This document shows, one piece after another, positions 28,499 through 35,811 of a DNA stretch of 64,000 bases (position 1 is the stretch's first letter; every line of letters begins with the position of its first letter). The position numbers and the translations under genes were made by a program. Where the stretch lies: assembly GCA_020634755.1 (NCBI GenBank), contig JACKBC010000038.1, positions 6,618 to 70,617 of the forward strand, read 5' to 3'. The notes beneath the pieces were generated by a model. It had not been told where the DNA came from, did not search any database, and saw only the letters and a list, made by a program, of their open reading frames with translations. The stretch is from Caldilineaceae bacterium. GTDB taxonomy: Bacteria; Chloroflexota; Anaerolineae; Caldilineales; Caldilineaceae.

Positions 28499-28570
28499 GT
28501 ACGCGGATGAACACAGATCAACGCTGGTTCCGTCTGCCCAATCTGTGTTCATGCGCGTGCATCCGCGTAC
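28499..28570. repeat. Large imperfect palindrome after the Thr-rich gene
   Basis: Arms GTACGCGGATGAACACAGAT and ATCTGTGTTCATGCGCGTGC..ATCCGCGTAC face each other, followed by AATTTTTTAA. It may act as terminator for 27250-28476 and may also be a dispersed hairpin element; I know of similar sequences in other environmental genomes but cannot check this. Confidence 0.5.
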
Positions 28571-28659
28571 AATTTTTTAAATGACTTTATTACCAATAAT
28601 GTCTTATAATACCGGTATTGTTTTGAGAACCCCAACGAAATCAAAGGAGTATTTTATTT

Positions 28660-29853
28660 ATGCAACTGGCAAAACAATTGAGCAAACTGGGCACCGAGAC
28701 CGCTTTTGCTGTTTCTGGCGCGGCCGCGGCGTGGGCCGCTCAAGGTCACAAGGTTTATCCGTTTCATTTGGGCGATATGAACCTCGCCACGCCCAGCAAT
28801 ATTAGCGAAGCGACCTATAAAGCGATCAAGGATGGCTATACCGGCTACTGTCCCGGCGCCGGTATTCCTGAACTGCGCGCCGTGCTGGCTGAAGATGTGG
28901 GGCGCAAGCGCGGCGTGCAGTACAGCGCCGAAAATGTCTCGGTACAGCCGGGCGGTAAGCCCGTCATCGGCAAATTTATTGGCGCCGTGATGGATCTCGG
29001 CGATGAAGTGCTCTACCCCAACCCGGGCTATCCTATTTACGAGTCGCAAATCGAGTATCAGGGCGGGGTGGCCGTTCCTTATGGCTATATCGATACGCCG
29101 GACGGTTTTGCCCTGGATTTAGAGGCGATTAAGCGCGCCATTGGCCCCAAGACCAAAGCCATTATTTACAACAACTATCAGAATCCAACCGGCGCCCAAT
29201 CCACGCGCGCCGAAATGGAAGAGGTGGCCGCCCTGGCGCTGGAACACGATCTGTGGGTGCTCAGCGATGATGCTTATTACGAAATTCTCTACAGCGGTAA
29301 GCCGGAATCGATTGTCAACATCCCCGGCATGCTGGAGCGGACGGTGATCCTCTACACCTGCTCCAAGCGCTTTGCCATGACCGGCTGGCGGCTGGGTGCG
29401 GCCATTGGCCCGCGCCAGGTGATCGATGTGATCAACAAGTTCAACACCAACATGGAATCTTGCAGCCCCCACTTTGTGCAGCGCGCCATGGTAGACGCCA
29501 TCCCAGGCGATACCACCGGCCCGGATGCCATTCTCGAAACGCTCTTGGAGCGGCGCGACGCCGCGGTGGCCGGTCTGCAAGCTATTGATGGCGTGACCAT
29601 CGCCAAGCCCAATAGCGCGTTCTATCTCTTTCCCAATGTGACCGGCGTCATGGCGCGCAAGGGCTACACGGATATCAACCAATTGATGACAGAGGCGCTG
29701 CACGAGACCGACGTCTCCTTCTGCACGCGCAAGCACTTTGGTCGCCCGGTAGCTGGGGAAACGGGACACTATATTCGGTTGGCCTATTCGGGAATTGACG
29801 TGCCGCAGATTCAAGCTGGGTTGGCGCGGTTGAAGGACTATTTTGAGGGGTGA
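28660..29853 (+). CDS. Class I/II PLP-dependent aminotransferase
   Basis: 397 residues, ribosome site AAAGGAG (28643-28649). Fold-type I motifs: NPTGAQS, SDDAYYEILYSG (Asp and Tyr holding pyridoxal phosphate), CSKRFAMTGWRLGA (Schiff-base Lys in SK) and a C-terminal Arg in HYIRLAYSG. The N-terminal region (FHLGDMNLATPSNISEA, CPGAGIPELRAVLAED) resembles aspartate/LL-diaminopimelate-type enzymes. It moves an amino group between an amino acid and a 2-oxo acid in the cytoplasm; the exact substrate is not readable. A terminator-like GGCGGG/CCCGCC-TTTTT follows. Confidence 0.85.
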   Translation: MQLAKQLSKLGTETAFAVSGAAAAWAAQGHKVYPFHLGDMNLATPSNISEATYKAIKDGYTGYCPGAGIPELRAVLAEDVGRKRGVQYSAENVSVQPGGKPVIGKFIGAVMDLGDEVLYPNPGYPIYESQIEYQGGVAVPYGYIDTPDGFALDLEAIKRAIGPKTKAIIYNNYQNPTGAQSTRAEMEEVAALALEHDLWVLSDDAYYEILYSGKPESIVNIPGMLERTVILYTCSKRFAMTGWRLGAAIGPRQVIDVINKFNTNMESCSPHFVQRAMVDAIPGDTTGPDAILETLLERRDAAVAGLQAIDGVTIAKPNSAFYLFPNVTGVMARKGYTDINQLMTEALHETDVSFCTRKHFGRPVAGETGHYIRLAYSGIDVPQIQAGLARLKDYFEG

Positions 29854-29922
29854 GAGGTGTTGCGTAGGGAACAGTGCGTAGTGCGTGAACTTGTTGAGTA
29901 TCTGGTTGGGGGGCGATATGCT

Positions 29923-30023
29923 TTTACGTAGGGCGGGTCTCCTTACCCGCCTTTTTCTGGTAAATGTGTGGAGATCATTCGTTTGCGAACAAGCGGCGAT
30001 TTGGGAAAATCGCCCTACGTAAA
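29923..30023. mobile_element. R5 element with 13-bp terminal inverted repeats, containing a terminator-like hairpin
   Basis: Ends TTTACGTAGGGCG (29923-29935) and CGCCCTACGTAAA (30011-30023) are perfect inverted repeats 101 bp apart. Inside is GGCGGGTCTCCTTACCCGCC followed by TTTTT (29932-29955), a good intrinsic terminator for the aminotransferase. Non-coding; MITE-like. Confidence 0.55.
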
Positions 30024-30046
30024 CGTTCAGAAATAAGTTGGCTACC

Positions 30047-30079
30047 AAACCTGTCAGGTCTCAAAGACCTGACAGGTTT
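30047..30079. repeat. Perfect 15-bp palindrome
   Basis: AAACCTGTCAGGTCT (30047-30061), loop CAA, AGACCTGACAGGTTT (30065-30079). It lies between convergent genes and could act as a bidirectional terminator or be a dispersed repeat. The remaining bases of 29854-30169 carry no gene that I can see. Confidence 0.55.
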
Positions 30080-30169
30080 AAATCTACAAGTTATTTTTGA
30101 ACGATGACTACGTAATGGCATTGCTGCCCCTCACTCCCCTAAACCGGTACACGCGCCACGCACCACGCC

Positions 30170-30961
30170 CTAAAAATCGTCGGATAATACCACCGCGTCT
30201 TGCAACTGGGCAGTCAATCCGCCATCCACCACCAGCGCATGACCGGTGACGAAACTGGCCTGGTTCGAGAGCAGAAAGCGCACCACGGTGGCGATTTCAT
30301 GGGGTTCACCCCCGCGACCCAGCGGATAGAGCTTGCGCAGCTTCCGATCCCTCGCTTCGGATAGGTTGGCTGGGCCGCGCGTCTTGATCCACCCTGGCAA
30401 AATGGCGTTGGCGCGGATGTTGTGCGGACCACCGTCAATGGCCATCTGCCGCGTCAGGTTGATCAGCCCGGCCTTGGCGGTGGCGTATACGGGGTAGCGC
30501 GGAATGGAAGCAATGCCGTGGACCGACGAAATGTTGACCAGGGCGCCGCCGCCGGCCGTCTGCATATGGGGAAAGGCGTGTTTGCCAAAAAGATAGGCCG
30601 CTTTGAGCATGACGGCCATGCCTTTGTCCCACTCCCACTCTGCCAATTCCACCACATCCTTGCGCACGGACCAATAGGCGTTGTTGACGACATAATCCAG
30701 CCGTCCCCAGCGCTGCACAGTCTGGTCGACCAGCTCGCGGATCTGCGCATGTTCACCTACATCGGTCACGCTAAAATGCGCTACGCCCCCCGCATGGCTA
30801 ATCTGCTGCGCCGCAGCTTCGCCCTTCTCCGCCTCAATATCGGCAATCGCCACGCGTGCGCCGGTCTGTGCCAATAGCGTGGCGGTGGCCAAGCCAATGC
30901 CCTGTGCGCCACCGGTGACAATGGCGACTTTGTTATCGAATTCTGCGTATTCGCTGTTCAT
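30170..30961 (-). CDS. Short-chain dehydrogenase/reductase (SDR)
   Basis: 263 residues from ATG 30961 (MNSEYAEFDNKVAIVTGG); the longer frame adds an unlikely 17 residues. Classical SDR motifs: TGGAQGIG (NAD(P) binding), Asp in IADIEAEK (favours NAD), NNAYWS (for the usual NNAG), a Ser in NISSVHG, YATAKAG (catalytic Y-x-x-x-K, with Ala and Thr in between) and PGWIKT. It oxidises or reduces an alcohol/keto group; the substrate is unknown. It follows RidA on the minus strand with a hairpin between. Confidence 0.82.
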   Translation of the reverse strand: MNSEYAEFDNKVAIVTGGAQGIGLATATLLAQTGARVAIADIEAEKGEAAAQQISHAGGVAHFSVTDVGEHAQIRELVDQTVQRWGRLDYVVNNAYWSVRKDVVELAEWEWDKGMAVMLKAAYLFGKHAFPHMQTAGGGALVNISSVHGIASIPRYPVYATAKAGLINLTRQMAIDGGPHNIRANAILPGWIKTRGPANLSEARDRKLRKLYPLGRGGEPHEIATVVRFLLSNQASFVTGHALVVDGGLTAQLQDAVVLSDDF

Positions 30962-30982
30962 TGTTGGAAAGTTGGGAGCAAA

Positions 30983-31031
30983 GGAGTAAAGGAGTGGAGG
31001 AGACATTTCCACCCCTCTACTCCTTTACTCC
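30983..31031. terminator. Hairpin between RidA and SDR genes
   Basis: Perfect 13-bp arms GGAGTAAAGGAGT (30983-30995) and ACTCCTTTACTCC (31019-31031). It lies in the 85-nt gap between two minus-strand genes. There is no U-run, so it could be a processing or attenuation structure rather than a full terminator. Confidence 0.4.
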
Positions 31032-31046
31032 TCTACTCCTCTACTG

Positions 31047-31499
31047 TTATTTCACTTCAAAAATCGCTTCCACTTCAACGGCAAAATTGTCGGGAATGGT
31101 CATGCCGACGGCGCTACGGGCGTGGTGACCGGCTTCGCCAAAGACTTCAATAAAGAGATCGCTGGCGCCGTGGATGACGGCAGGCGTCTGATCAAAATCG
31201 GGCGCCACGTTGACCATGCCCAGCACCTTGACCACACGCACCACGTTGTCGATGCTGCCCGCTAGCGTATGTACGGCCTGCAAACAGCAGAGTGCCGACA
31301 TGCGCGCGCCGGCATAGCCCTTCTCCACCGATACATCGCGGCCCACTTTGCCCTTGATCATTTCGCCGTTCCAGCGCGAGACCTGGCCCGACGTGTAGAT
31401 CAAATTGCCCGTGCGGACGGCGTGCATCAAGCGGCCGGCATTGAGTTCAATTGGTTCCAGTGTATAGCCCAATTCTTTTAATTTGGCTGTATAGGACAT
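31047..31499 (-). CDS. RidA/YjgF/UK114 family protein
   Basis: 150 residues. Motifs: VRTGNLIYTSGQVSRWNG (the TSGQ segment), MSALCCLQAVHTLAGSIDNVVRVVKVLGMVN, and HHARSAVGMTIPDNFAVEVEAIFEV, with the conserved Arg and the terminal V-E-h-E pattern. It matches the subgroup annotated as reactive-intermediate deaminase relatives. RidA hydrolyses enamine/imine by-products of PLP enzymes, which suits a neighbourhood with a PLP aminotransferase, although that gene is on the other strand. AAGGAGGAAATAG precedes the ATG at 31499. Confidence 0.85.
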   Translation of the reverse strand: MSYTAKLKELGYTLEPIELNAGRLMHAVRTGNLIYTSGQVSRWNGEMIKGKVGRDVSVEKGYAGARMSALCCLQAVHTLAGSIDNVVRVVKVLGMVNVAPDFDQTPAVIHGASDLFIEVFGEAGHHARSAVGMTIPDNFAVEVEAIFEVK

Positions 31500-31648
31500 C
31501 TATTTCCTCCTTGAGTTGTGGTCCTAAAAAGTTGAATTTTCACCATAGAGGGCTTTATTATAGTGGGGATGCTGCGCTGTGTCACGTTGCGGTGCAAGGC
31601 AGCAAAGAATTGTGGTGACGATAGTTTATATCGCGTGGTGCGTATTGC

Positions 31649-31795
31649 GTGTACCGGTTAAGGTTCTTGAATGGATGCTTGAACCTGGACCGCTTGACGC
31701 AATACCAAATCAAGAACACGTGTTACATGTACCGTTCGAGTTTCTTGAATCGATCCTTCAATCTAGACCGCTTGACGCAATACGCAACAAAAATT
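31649..31795. repeat. Two-copy 78-bp direct repeat upstream of the DNA glycosylase
   Basis: Copies begin at about 31649 and 31727, each running ATGTACCG-like start, TTTCTTGAAT.GAT.CTT, then GACCGCTTGACGCAATAC. The first copy differs at about one base in five. It makes the 5' end of the open frame look like two similar peptides, so the true gene start is placed after it. The stretch 31500-31648 shows nothing else. Confidence 0.55.
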
Positions 31796-32431
31796 ATGTC
31801 TAAACCAATTGCTTTAACCCAATCATTGCTTGAACAAGCCATCCATGAATTGACCGCGCGCGATGCCGATCTGGCGCGCGTATACGCCGCGTTGGGCGCG
31901 CCCCCCATGTGGGAGCGCGCGCCAGGTTTCCCCACGCTGGTCCATATGATTTTGGAGCAGCAGGTGTCCCTGGCCTCGGCGCGGGCCGCGTTTGACCGGC
32001 TGCGCGCGCTGGTGGAGCCGCTGACGCCGCAAGGATTTTTAGAGCTGGATGACGAAACGCTGCGGGGCGTGGGATTCAGTCGCCAAAAGACCGGGTATGG
32101 CCGACATCTGGCGCAAGCCATTCTCGGTGGCGAGTTTGCGCTGGACGAGCTGCATGGGCATCATGACGACGAGGCGCGCCGCCAGCTCATGCAACTCAAG
32201 GGCATTGGCGCGTGGACGGCCGATGTCTATCTGCTCATGGTGCTGCGTCGTCCCGATGTGTGGCCCATTGGCGACCGGGCTTTGGTCGTGGCGGCGCGTG
32301 AAGTCAAACGGCTGCCGGCTGACCCCACGCCGGCAGAGATGACGGCGCTGGGCGAAACGTGGCGCCCGTGGCGCGCCGTGGCCGCACGACTGCTGTGGCA
32401 TCACTATTTGAATACGCCGCGGGTGCGGTAA
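31796..32431 (+). CDS. AlkA-like DNA-3-methyladenine glycosylase (HhH-GPD)
   Basis: 211 residues from ATG 31796. A helix-hairpin-helix is seen in LMQLKGIGAWTADVYLLMVL, followed by PIGDRAL with the catalytic Asp. Upstream, FPTLVHMILEQQVSLASARAA is the typical entry helix of the family. The protein is shorter than E. coli AlkA because the N-terminal beta domain is absent, as in many bacterial members. It removes alkylated purines to start base-excision repair. In-frame codons upstream belong to the 78-bp repeat and were not included. Confidence 0.82.
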   Translation: MSKPIALTQSLLEQAIHELTARDADLARVYAALGAPPMWERAPGFPTLVHMILEQQVSLASARAAFDRLRALVEPLTPQGFLELDDETLRGVGFSRQKTGYGRHLAQAILGGEFALDELHGHHDDEARRQLMQLKGIGAWTADVYLLMVLRRPDVWPIGDRALVVAAREVKRLPADPTPAEMTALGETWRPWRAVAARLLWHHYLNTPRVR

Positions 32432-32487
32432 GAAAGTGGAGCATAACAATATCAAGCATCAGATTTTTGGCCCAAGTGTGGCAAGAT

Positions 32488-32625
32488 ATGATTCAGAAAC
32501 GCGGCAATCGAAAACTACTTGCAAAGATCAACGCAGTTTATGCTGATGCATATCCAGATGATGCTCGACATTTGCACGCCATGAAAGACAAATACAGACA
32601 AATTTTAGACGGCGAAGAATGGTGA
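32488..32625 (+). CDS. Antitoxin-like C-terminal fragment, possibly a remnant
   Basis: 45 residues from ATG 32488: RGNRKLLAKINAVYADAY, then MKDKYRQILDGEEW. The INAVYAD..P and terminal EEW/EGEW pattern is one I associate with the C-terminal toxin-binding tail of small CopG/MazE-type antitoxins. The DNA-binding N-terminus and any toxin gene are missing, so it is probably a leftover of a toxin-antitoxin pair or a very short antitoxin. From memory only. Confidence 0.35.
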   Translation: MIQKRGNRKLLAKINAVYADAYPDDARHLHAMKDKYRQILDGEEW

Positions 32626-32635
32626 CCTAAACGCC

Positions 32636-33403
32636 TTATGTTTTGGCGCCTGTTTTGATGCGCAGCAACGATAGTTGATATTGCTTGCCTATCCACTGCC
32701 GAATGACCGGAACCCGCATCACCAACAACCCCCCAACCAGCAACGCAAAGAGAACCGGCTGCGTCCAATCTACTGTGCGCCCCATGCCCAGGGTGGATTC
32801 CCATGTTTCGCGCCGCCAGTAGTGCCACACCAGCAGCGGAACTGCGGCATAGACCAGCCGGTGCAGCCGCTTCCAATTTTGGCCCAGCCGCCGCATGGCC
32901 CAGCGGTTGGAGGTCAGCGCCAGCGGGATCAGCAGCAGCAGCCCAAAGAGGCCGTAACGGGCAAAGGGCACTTTGGCGAACATGTCCGGTTCAAACACAT
33001 AAGTCAACGTTTGCCAGATGCTTTCCCACGCTTCAAACTTGAAAAAGATGCCTTTGCCGCCCAGAAAATAGAGGCTGTGGAAAAGGCCAAATCCAAATCC
33101 CCATAATCCCAACGACTTGCGCACGGTGATCGCCGCCCTCAATCCCACAATTGAGAGCGGCGTGCAGGCCAGCGACAGCAGCAGAAATATTAGCCCGGTT
33201 TTGCCCGTATACAGCACAATGTTGGTGGAAGCGCTGTCCTTGAAAAGCGCCCAGCCTGAAAGGACAGGTGCGCCCCAGAGCATCCGCCCCAGCCGGGCCG
33301 CCAAAATTAAGCCTATGCCGTTGACCAATAGCCCCAGCGGACGCAATTTGCTGTTATTCGTGAGATTGAGTGAGCTGAAAAGGTGAGTCTTAATTTGTGG
33401 CAT
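32636..33403 (-). CDS. Ferric-reductase-like / MsrQ-like heme-binding membrane protein
   Basis: 255 residues from the second of two adjacent ATGs (33406 or 33403), overlapping the upstream cytochrome gene. About six membrane helices. Conserved His residues sit in GLFHSLYFLG, KRLHRLVYAAVPLLVWHYW (two His 13 apart, as in YedZ/MsrQ and ferric reductases), and the helix LACTPLSIVGLRAAITVRKSLGLWGF has the family's T-P-L..R..R..LGL pattern. It probably passes electrons through two b hemes. No MsrP gene is nearby, so its partner may be the cytochrome c encoded directly upstream. Confidence 0.75.
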   Translation of the reverse strand: MPQIKTHLFSSLNLTNNSKLRPLGLLVNGIGLILAARLGRMLWGAPVLSGWALFKDSASTNIVLYTGKTGLIFLLLSLACTPLSIVGLRAAITVRKSLGLWGFGFGLFHSLYFLGGKGIFFKFEAWESIWQTLTYVFEPDMFAKVPFARYGLFGLLLLIPLALTSNRWAMRRLGQNWKRLHRLVYAAVPLLVWHYWRRETWESTLGMGRTVDWTQPVLFALLVGGLLVMRVPVIRQWIGKQYQLSLLRIKTGAKT

Positions 33404-34265
33404 CATTATTGCGCGATTCCAAAAACAGCACCAGCGCATCGATCTCGGCGGTGGATAGCTGCAAGTTTGGCATTGTTGTATCTGCCTTGACGGCTTGTGG
33501 ATTGGCGAGCCACTGGCGCACGTATTCTGCATGGACTGTGGAACCCGTCAGGTTGGGACCCGACCCCAATTGGGAACTCTCTGTTACGCTCTCGTGTGTA
33601 TGACACCCGGCGCAGCCTTTTGCCAAGAAGAGCACTTGGCCATAGGCTACCTGATCAATTGTGGGTGATTCTATTGGCGCTGCCCGCGACGAGAGAATCC
33701 ACCCAACCATTAGAAAAGATACCACGAGCAGCGCACCCATAGCGCCAACTGGCCAGCGTTGCGGCTCATGGCCACTGCGGAGGCGCCACAATCCTGCCAG
33801 CAAGATTAGCGCAAGCGCACCTAATATCCACGCTTGGGAAAGAGATCCATTGGCGGCTGTTTGTCCCCAATAGACATCGTTTGGATGCACTTCTATGGGC
33901 GCCACGGATATGGCTGGAAACAAGCTTGGCCGAATCTCTAACTCCCACGTGGTCGCGGTGGGCAACGTTACTTCCACCACATAATGTCCAACATCACCCT
34001 CTTTTCTGGCTTCAAACTGAATCTGTTCGCCACTTGCGGGATGGCGAAAGGTGACCAATACGGGCGCCTCATTCAGATTCAAATCAACCGGTTTTACGCC
34101 ATGTTGGCGCACCACAAAACCCAACGCAAATGGCTGGCCTGCCTCAGCATTGAGCGGCAATTCGTCCAATGTAACCACCGTCCAGCCACCGGCCATTAGG
34201 CGCGAAGGCACCAATATCATAACAACCAAAAACAGTAGAACAATACCATTCCCAAAATGTCTCAT
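33390..34265 (-). CDS. Membrane-anchored cytochrome c with N-terminal Ig-like domain
   Basis: About 291 residues from the second ATG (34265), 5 nt after AAGGAG. A signal peptide (VLLFLVVMILVPSRLMAGG) is followed by a ~100-residue beta domain with FixH/CopC-like features (FALGFVVRQHGVKPVDL, VTFRHPASGEQI, GHYVVEVTLPT). Two membrane helices follow (ILGALALILLAGLW and GALLVVSFLMVGWIL), then a single-heme cytochrome c domain with CAGCH and the axial Met in TTMPNLQLS. It probably shuttles electrons outside the membrane. It sits in an operon after a sigma/anti-sigma pair and before the MsrQ-like protein. Confidence 0.75.
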   Translation of the reverse strand: MRHFGNGIVLLFLVVMILVPSRLMAGGWTVVTLDELPLNAEAGQPFALGFVVRQHGVKPVDLNLNEAPVLVTFRHPASGEQIQFEARKEGDVGHYVVEVTLPTATTWELEIRPSLFPAISVAPIEVHPNDVYWGQTAANGSLSQAWILGALALILLAGLWRLRSGHEPQRWPVGAMGALLVVSFLMVGWILSSRAAPIESPTIDQVAYGQVLFLAKGCAGCHTHESVTESSQLGSGPNLTGSTVHAEYVRQWLANPQAVKADTTMPNLQLSTAEIDALVLFLESRNNDATN

Positions 34266-34275
34266 CATATCTCCT

Positions 34276-35115
34276 TTACTCCTCTACTTGCGCCAGTGAC
34301 TCGGCCACGCGCACAGCCTCTGCCATAGAGAGCCCACTCTCCAGCCGAAAGGTGATTTCCTGCTCACCCACCTGCTCAGTCCAGATCAACACGTGGCCAT
34401 CAATGAGTCGCACAAACTGTATCCCGCGGCTTTTATAGACTAGCCCATATGGCCCTGTCGTCCAGAGCGCTCGTTGTCCATGGACCATCGTCTCCACAAT
34501 CTCTTCTGGCTCCCCTTTGGTCACAAATGCATTCGGCTCCATCTGCATGAGCGTCAAGCGCGGCTGTTGACGTTGAGCGGATTCCAGCCAGATAAACAGC
34601 ACAAATGAGCCCGATCCGCCCACTTTCTGTACATAAACGCGATCGGGCTCACCCAAGCCCCCCGGATAGGTGGGCAACCGCAGCGGAATCCCTAGCTGGG
34701 CGCGCGCTTCCGCCAGCGATACTTCCCCGCTTAAATCAAGCCACGACTCTAAGAATTGAGGAGTGGTTGTCGGTTTGGGGACTGGTGTGCTTAACGTAGG
34801 TTGAGACGCGGCCGTCGGCTCGCTGAGCTCAATGCGCACGGCGCCAATCTGCAGAAACGTCATGATGGCCGCGCGGATGGGTGGCGCCAGCAGCAGGCCG
34901 GCCAAAATGGCTAGCAGCGCCAGCAGCCCTGCCCATGCCGGACGCAGAGCAAAGTGCCTATGCCGGGCGGATGGCTGCTCAAGCCGGCGCGCCACTTCGG
35001 CGGCGATGTCCGGCGTAGGGGGATAGGCCAAGGTGGCAGCGCGGCGAGCAACGGTTTGTTCCCAAGCTGCATCGGCGCGCCCCGCTCCCAATTGTGAATT
35101 CATCCGGTCCTTCAT
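34276..35115 (-). CDS. Anti-sigma-factor-like membrane protein
   Basis: 279 residues. A short cytoplasmic region (1-~60) precedes one membrane helix (WAGLLALLAILAGLLLAPPI), then a ~185-residue outer domain of the DUF4367 kind (LAEARAQLGIPLRLPTYPGGLG, IWLESAQRQQPRLTLMQM, GQRALWTTGPYGL). No zinc-binding HxxxCxxC motif is present. The start ATG overlaps the stop of the sigma gene (ATGA), the usual mark of a sigma/anti-sigma pair. It likely holds the sigma factor inactive until an outside signal. Confidence 0.7.
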   Translation of the reverse strand: MKDRMNSQLGAGRADAAWEQTVARRAATLAYPPTPDIAAEVARRLEQPSARHRHFALRPAWAGLLALLAILAGLLLAPPIRAAIMTFLQIGAVRIELSEPTAASQPTLSTPVPKPTTTPQFLESWLDLSGEVSLAEARAQLGIPLRLPTYPGGLGEPDRVYVQKVGGSGSFVLFIWLESAQRQQPRLTLMQMEPNAFVTKGEPEEIVETMVHGQRALWTTGPYGLVYKSRGIQFVRLIDGHVLIWTEQVGEQEITFRLESGLSMAEAVRVAESLAQVEE

Positions 35116-35666
35116 GGGACGGCCCCCTCTCGCAGCTCAGGAAACTCGGCTTCAATTACGTTGCGCAGCCGCACCAGCGCACGCGCCAGCCGCGATTTTA
35201 CCGTTCCTTTGGCCACGGCCAGCACCGCCGCCGTTTCTGCCACCGGCATCTCTAAAAAATAGCGCAAATAGAGAATCTCCTGGTCCGCAACGGACAGCCG
35301 CCGAATGGCGCGCCACAACAACTCGGCATCGGCGCTGTTTGGTGACGTAGACGTGGCAGGCGGCGGCTGTGTCGTCCACCAGCGTTGCAGCGCAGCTAAA
35401 TAGCGTCGCGCCGAACGCCGTCGATTGTGCGCCAGGTTTTTGGCAATTTGCAGCAGCCAGGGGCGCAGCGGATGGCCAGCTTTCACCGAATCCAGCGCGC
35501 CATAAGCACGGATAAAGGCCTCCTGCGCCACATCTTCGGCTTCATCGGCATCGCCCAGCAGCAGATAGGCCATGCGAAATAGGGCCTCCTGATGCTGTCG
35601 CACCAATGTGAGCCAAGCGGCTTGTTCTCCACGCCGCGCCCGGGCTATTAAGTCGGTCTCGTTCAC
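35112..35666 (-). CDS. ECF RNA polymerase sigma factor
   Basis: 184 residues from GTG 35666, with GAGG 5 nt upstream; longer frames run into untranslated-looking sequence. Region 2: LVRQHQEALFRMAYLLLGDADEAEDVAQEAFIRAY (quoted here only for its DAEDVAQEAF core). Region 4: IRRLSVADQEILYLRYFLEM and VAETAAVLAVAKGTVKSRLARAL, the -35-binding helix-turn-helix. It directs transcription of its own operon or others in response to an envelope or redox signal. The next gene encodes the probable anti-sigma. Confidence 0.88.
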   Translation of the reverse strand: MNETDLIARARRGEQAAWLTLVRQHQEALFRMAYLLLGDADEAEDVAQEAFIRAYGALDSVKAGHPLRPWLLQIAKNLAHNRRRSARRYLAALQRWWTTQPPPATSTSPNSADAELLWRAIRRLSVADQEILYLRYFLEMPVAETAAVLAVAKGTVKSRLARALVRLRNVIEAEFPELREGAVP

Positions 35667-35811
35667 GTGAACCTCATTGGGATAGAATCGTGCATGCACC
35701 CAATATACACCGCTCGCCACTATTCGGTTCCCTGTAAGCGGATACCTTGGGCTGAAATGAAAAAGGCTCTGGAACAATGTCCAGAGCCTTCATCTAATCT
35801 TCACTTCCTCA

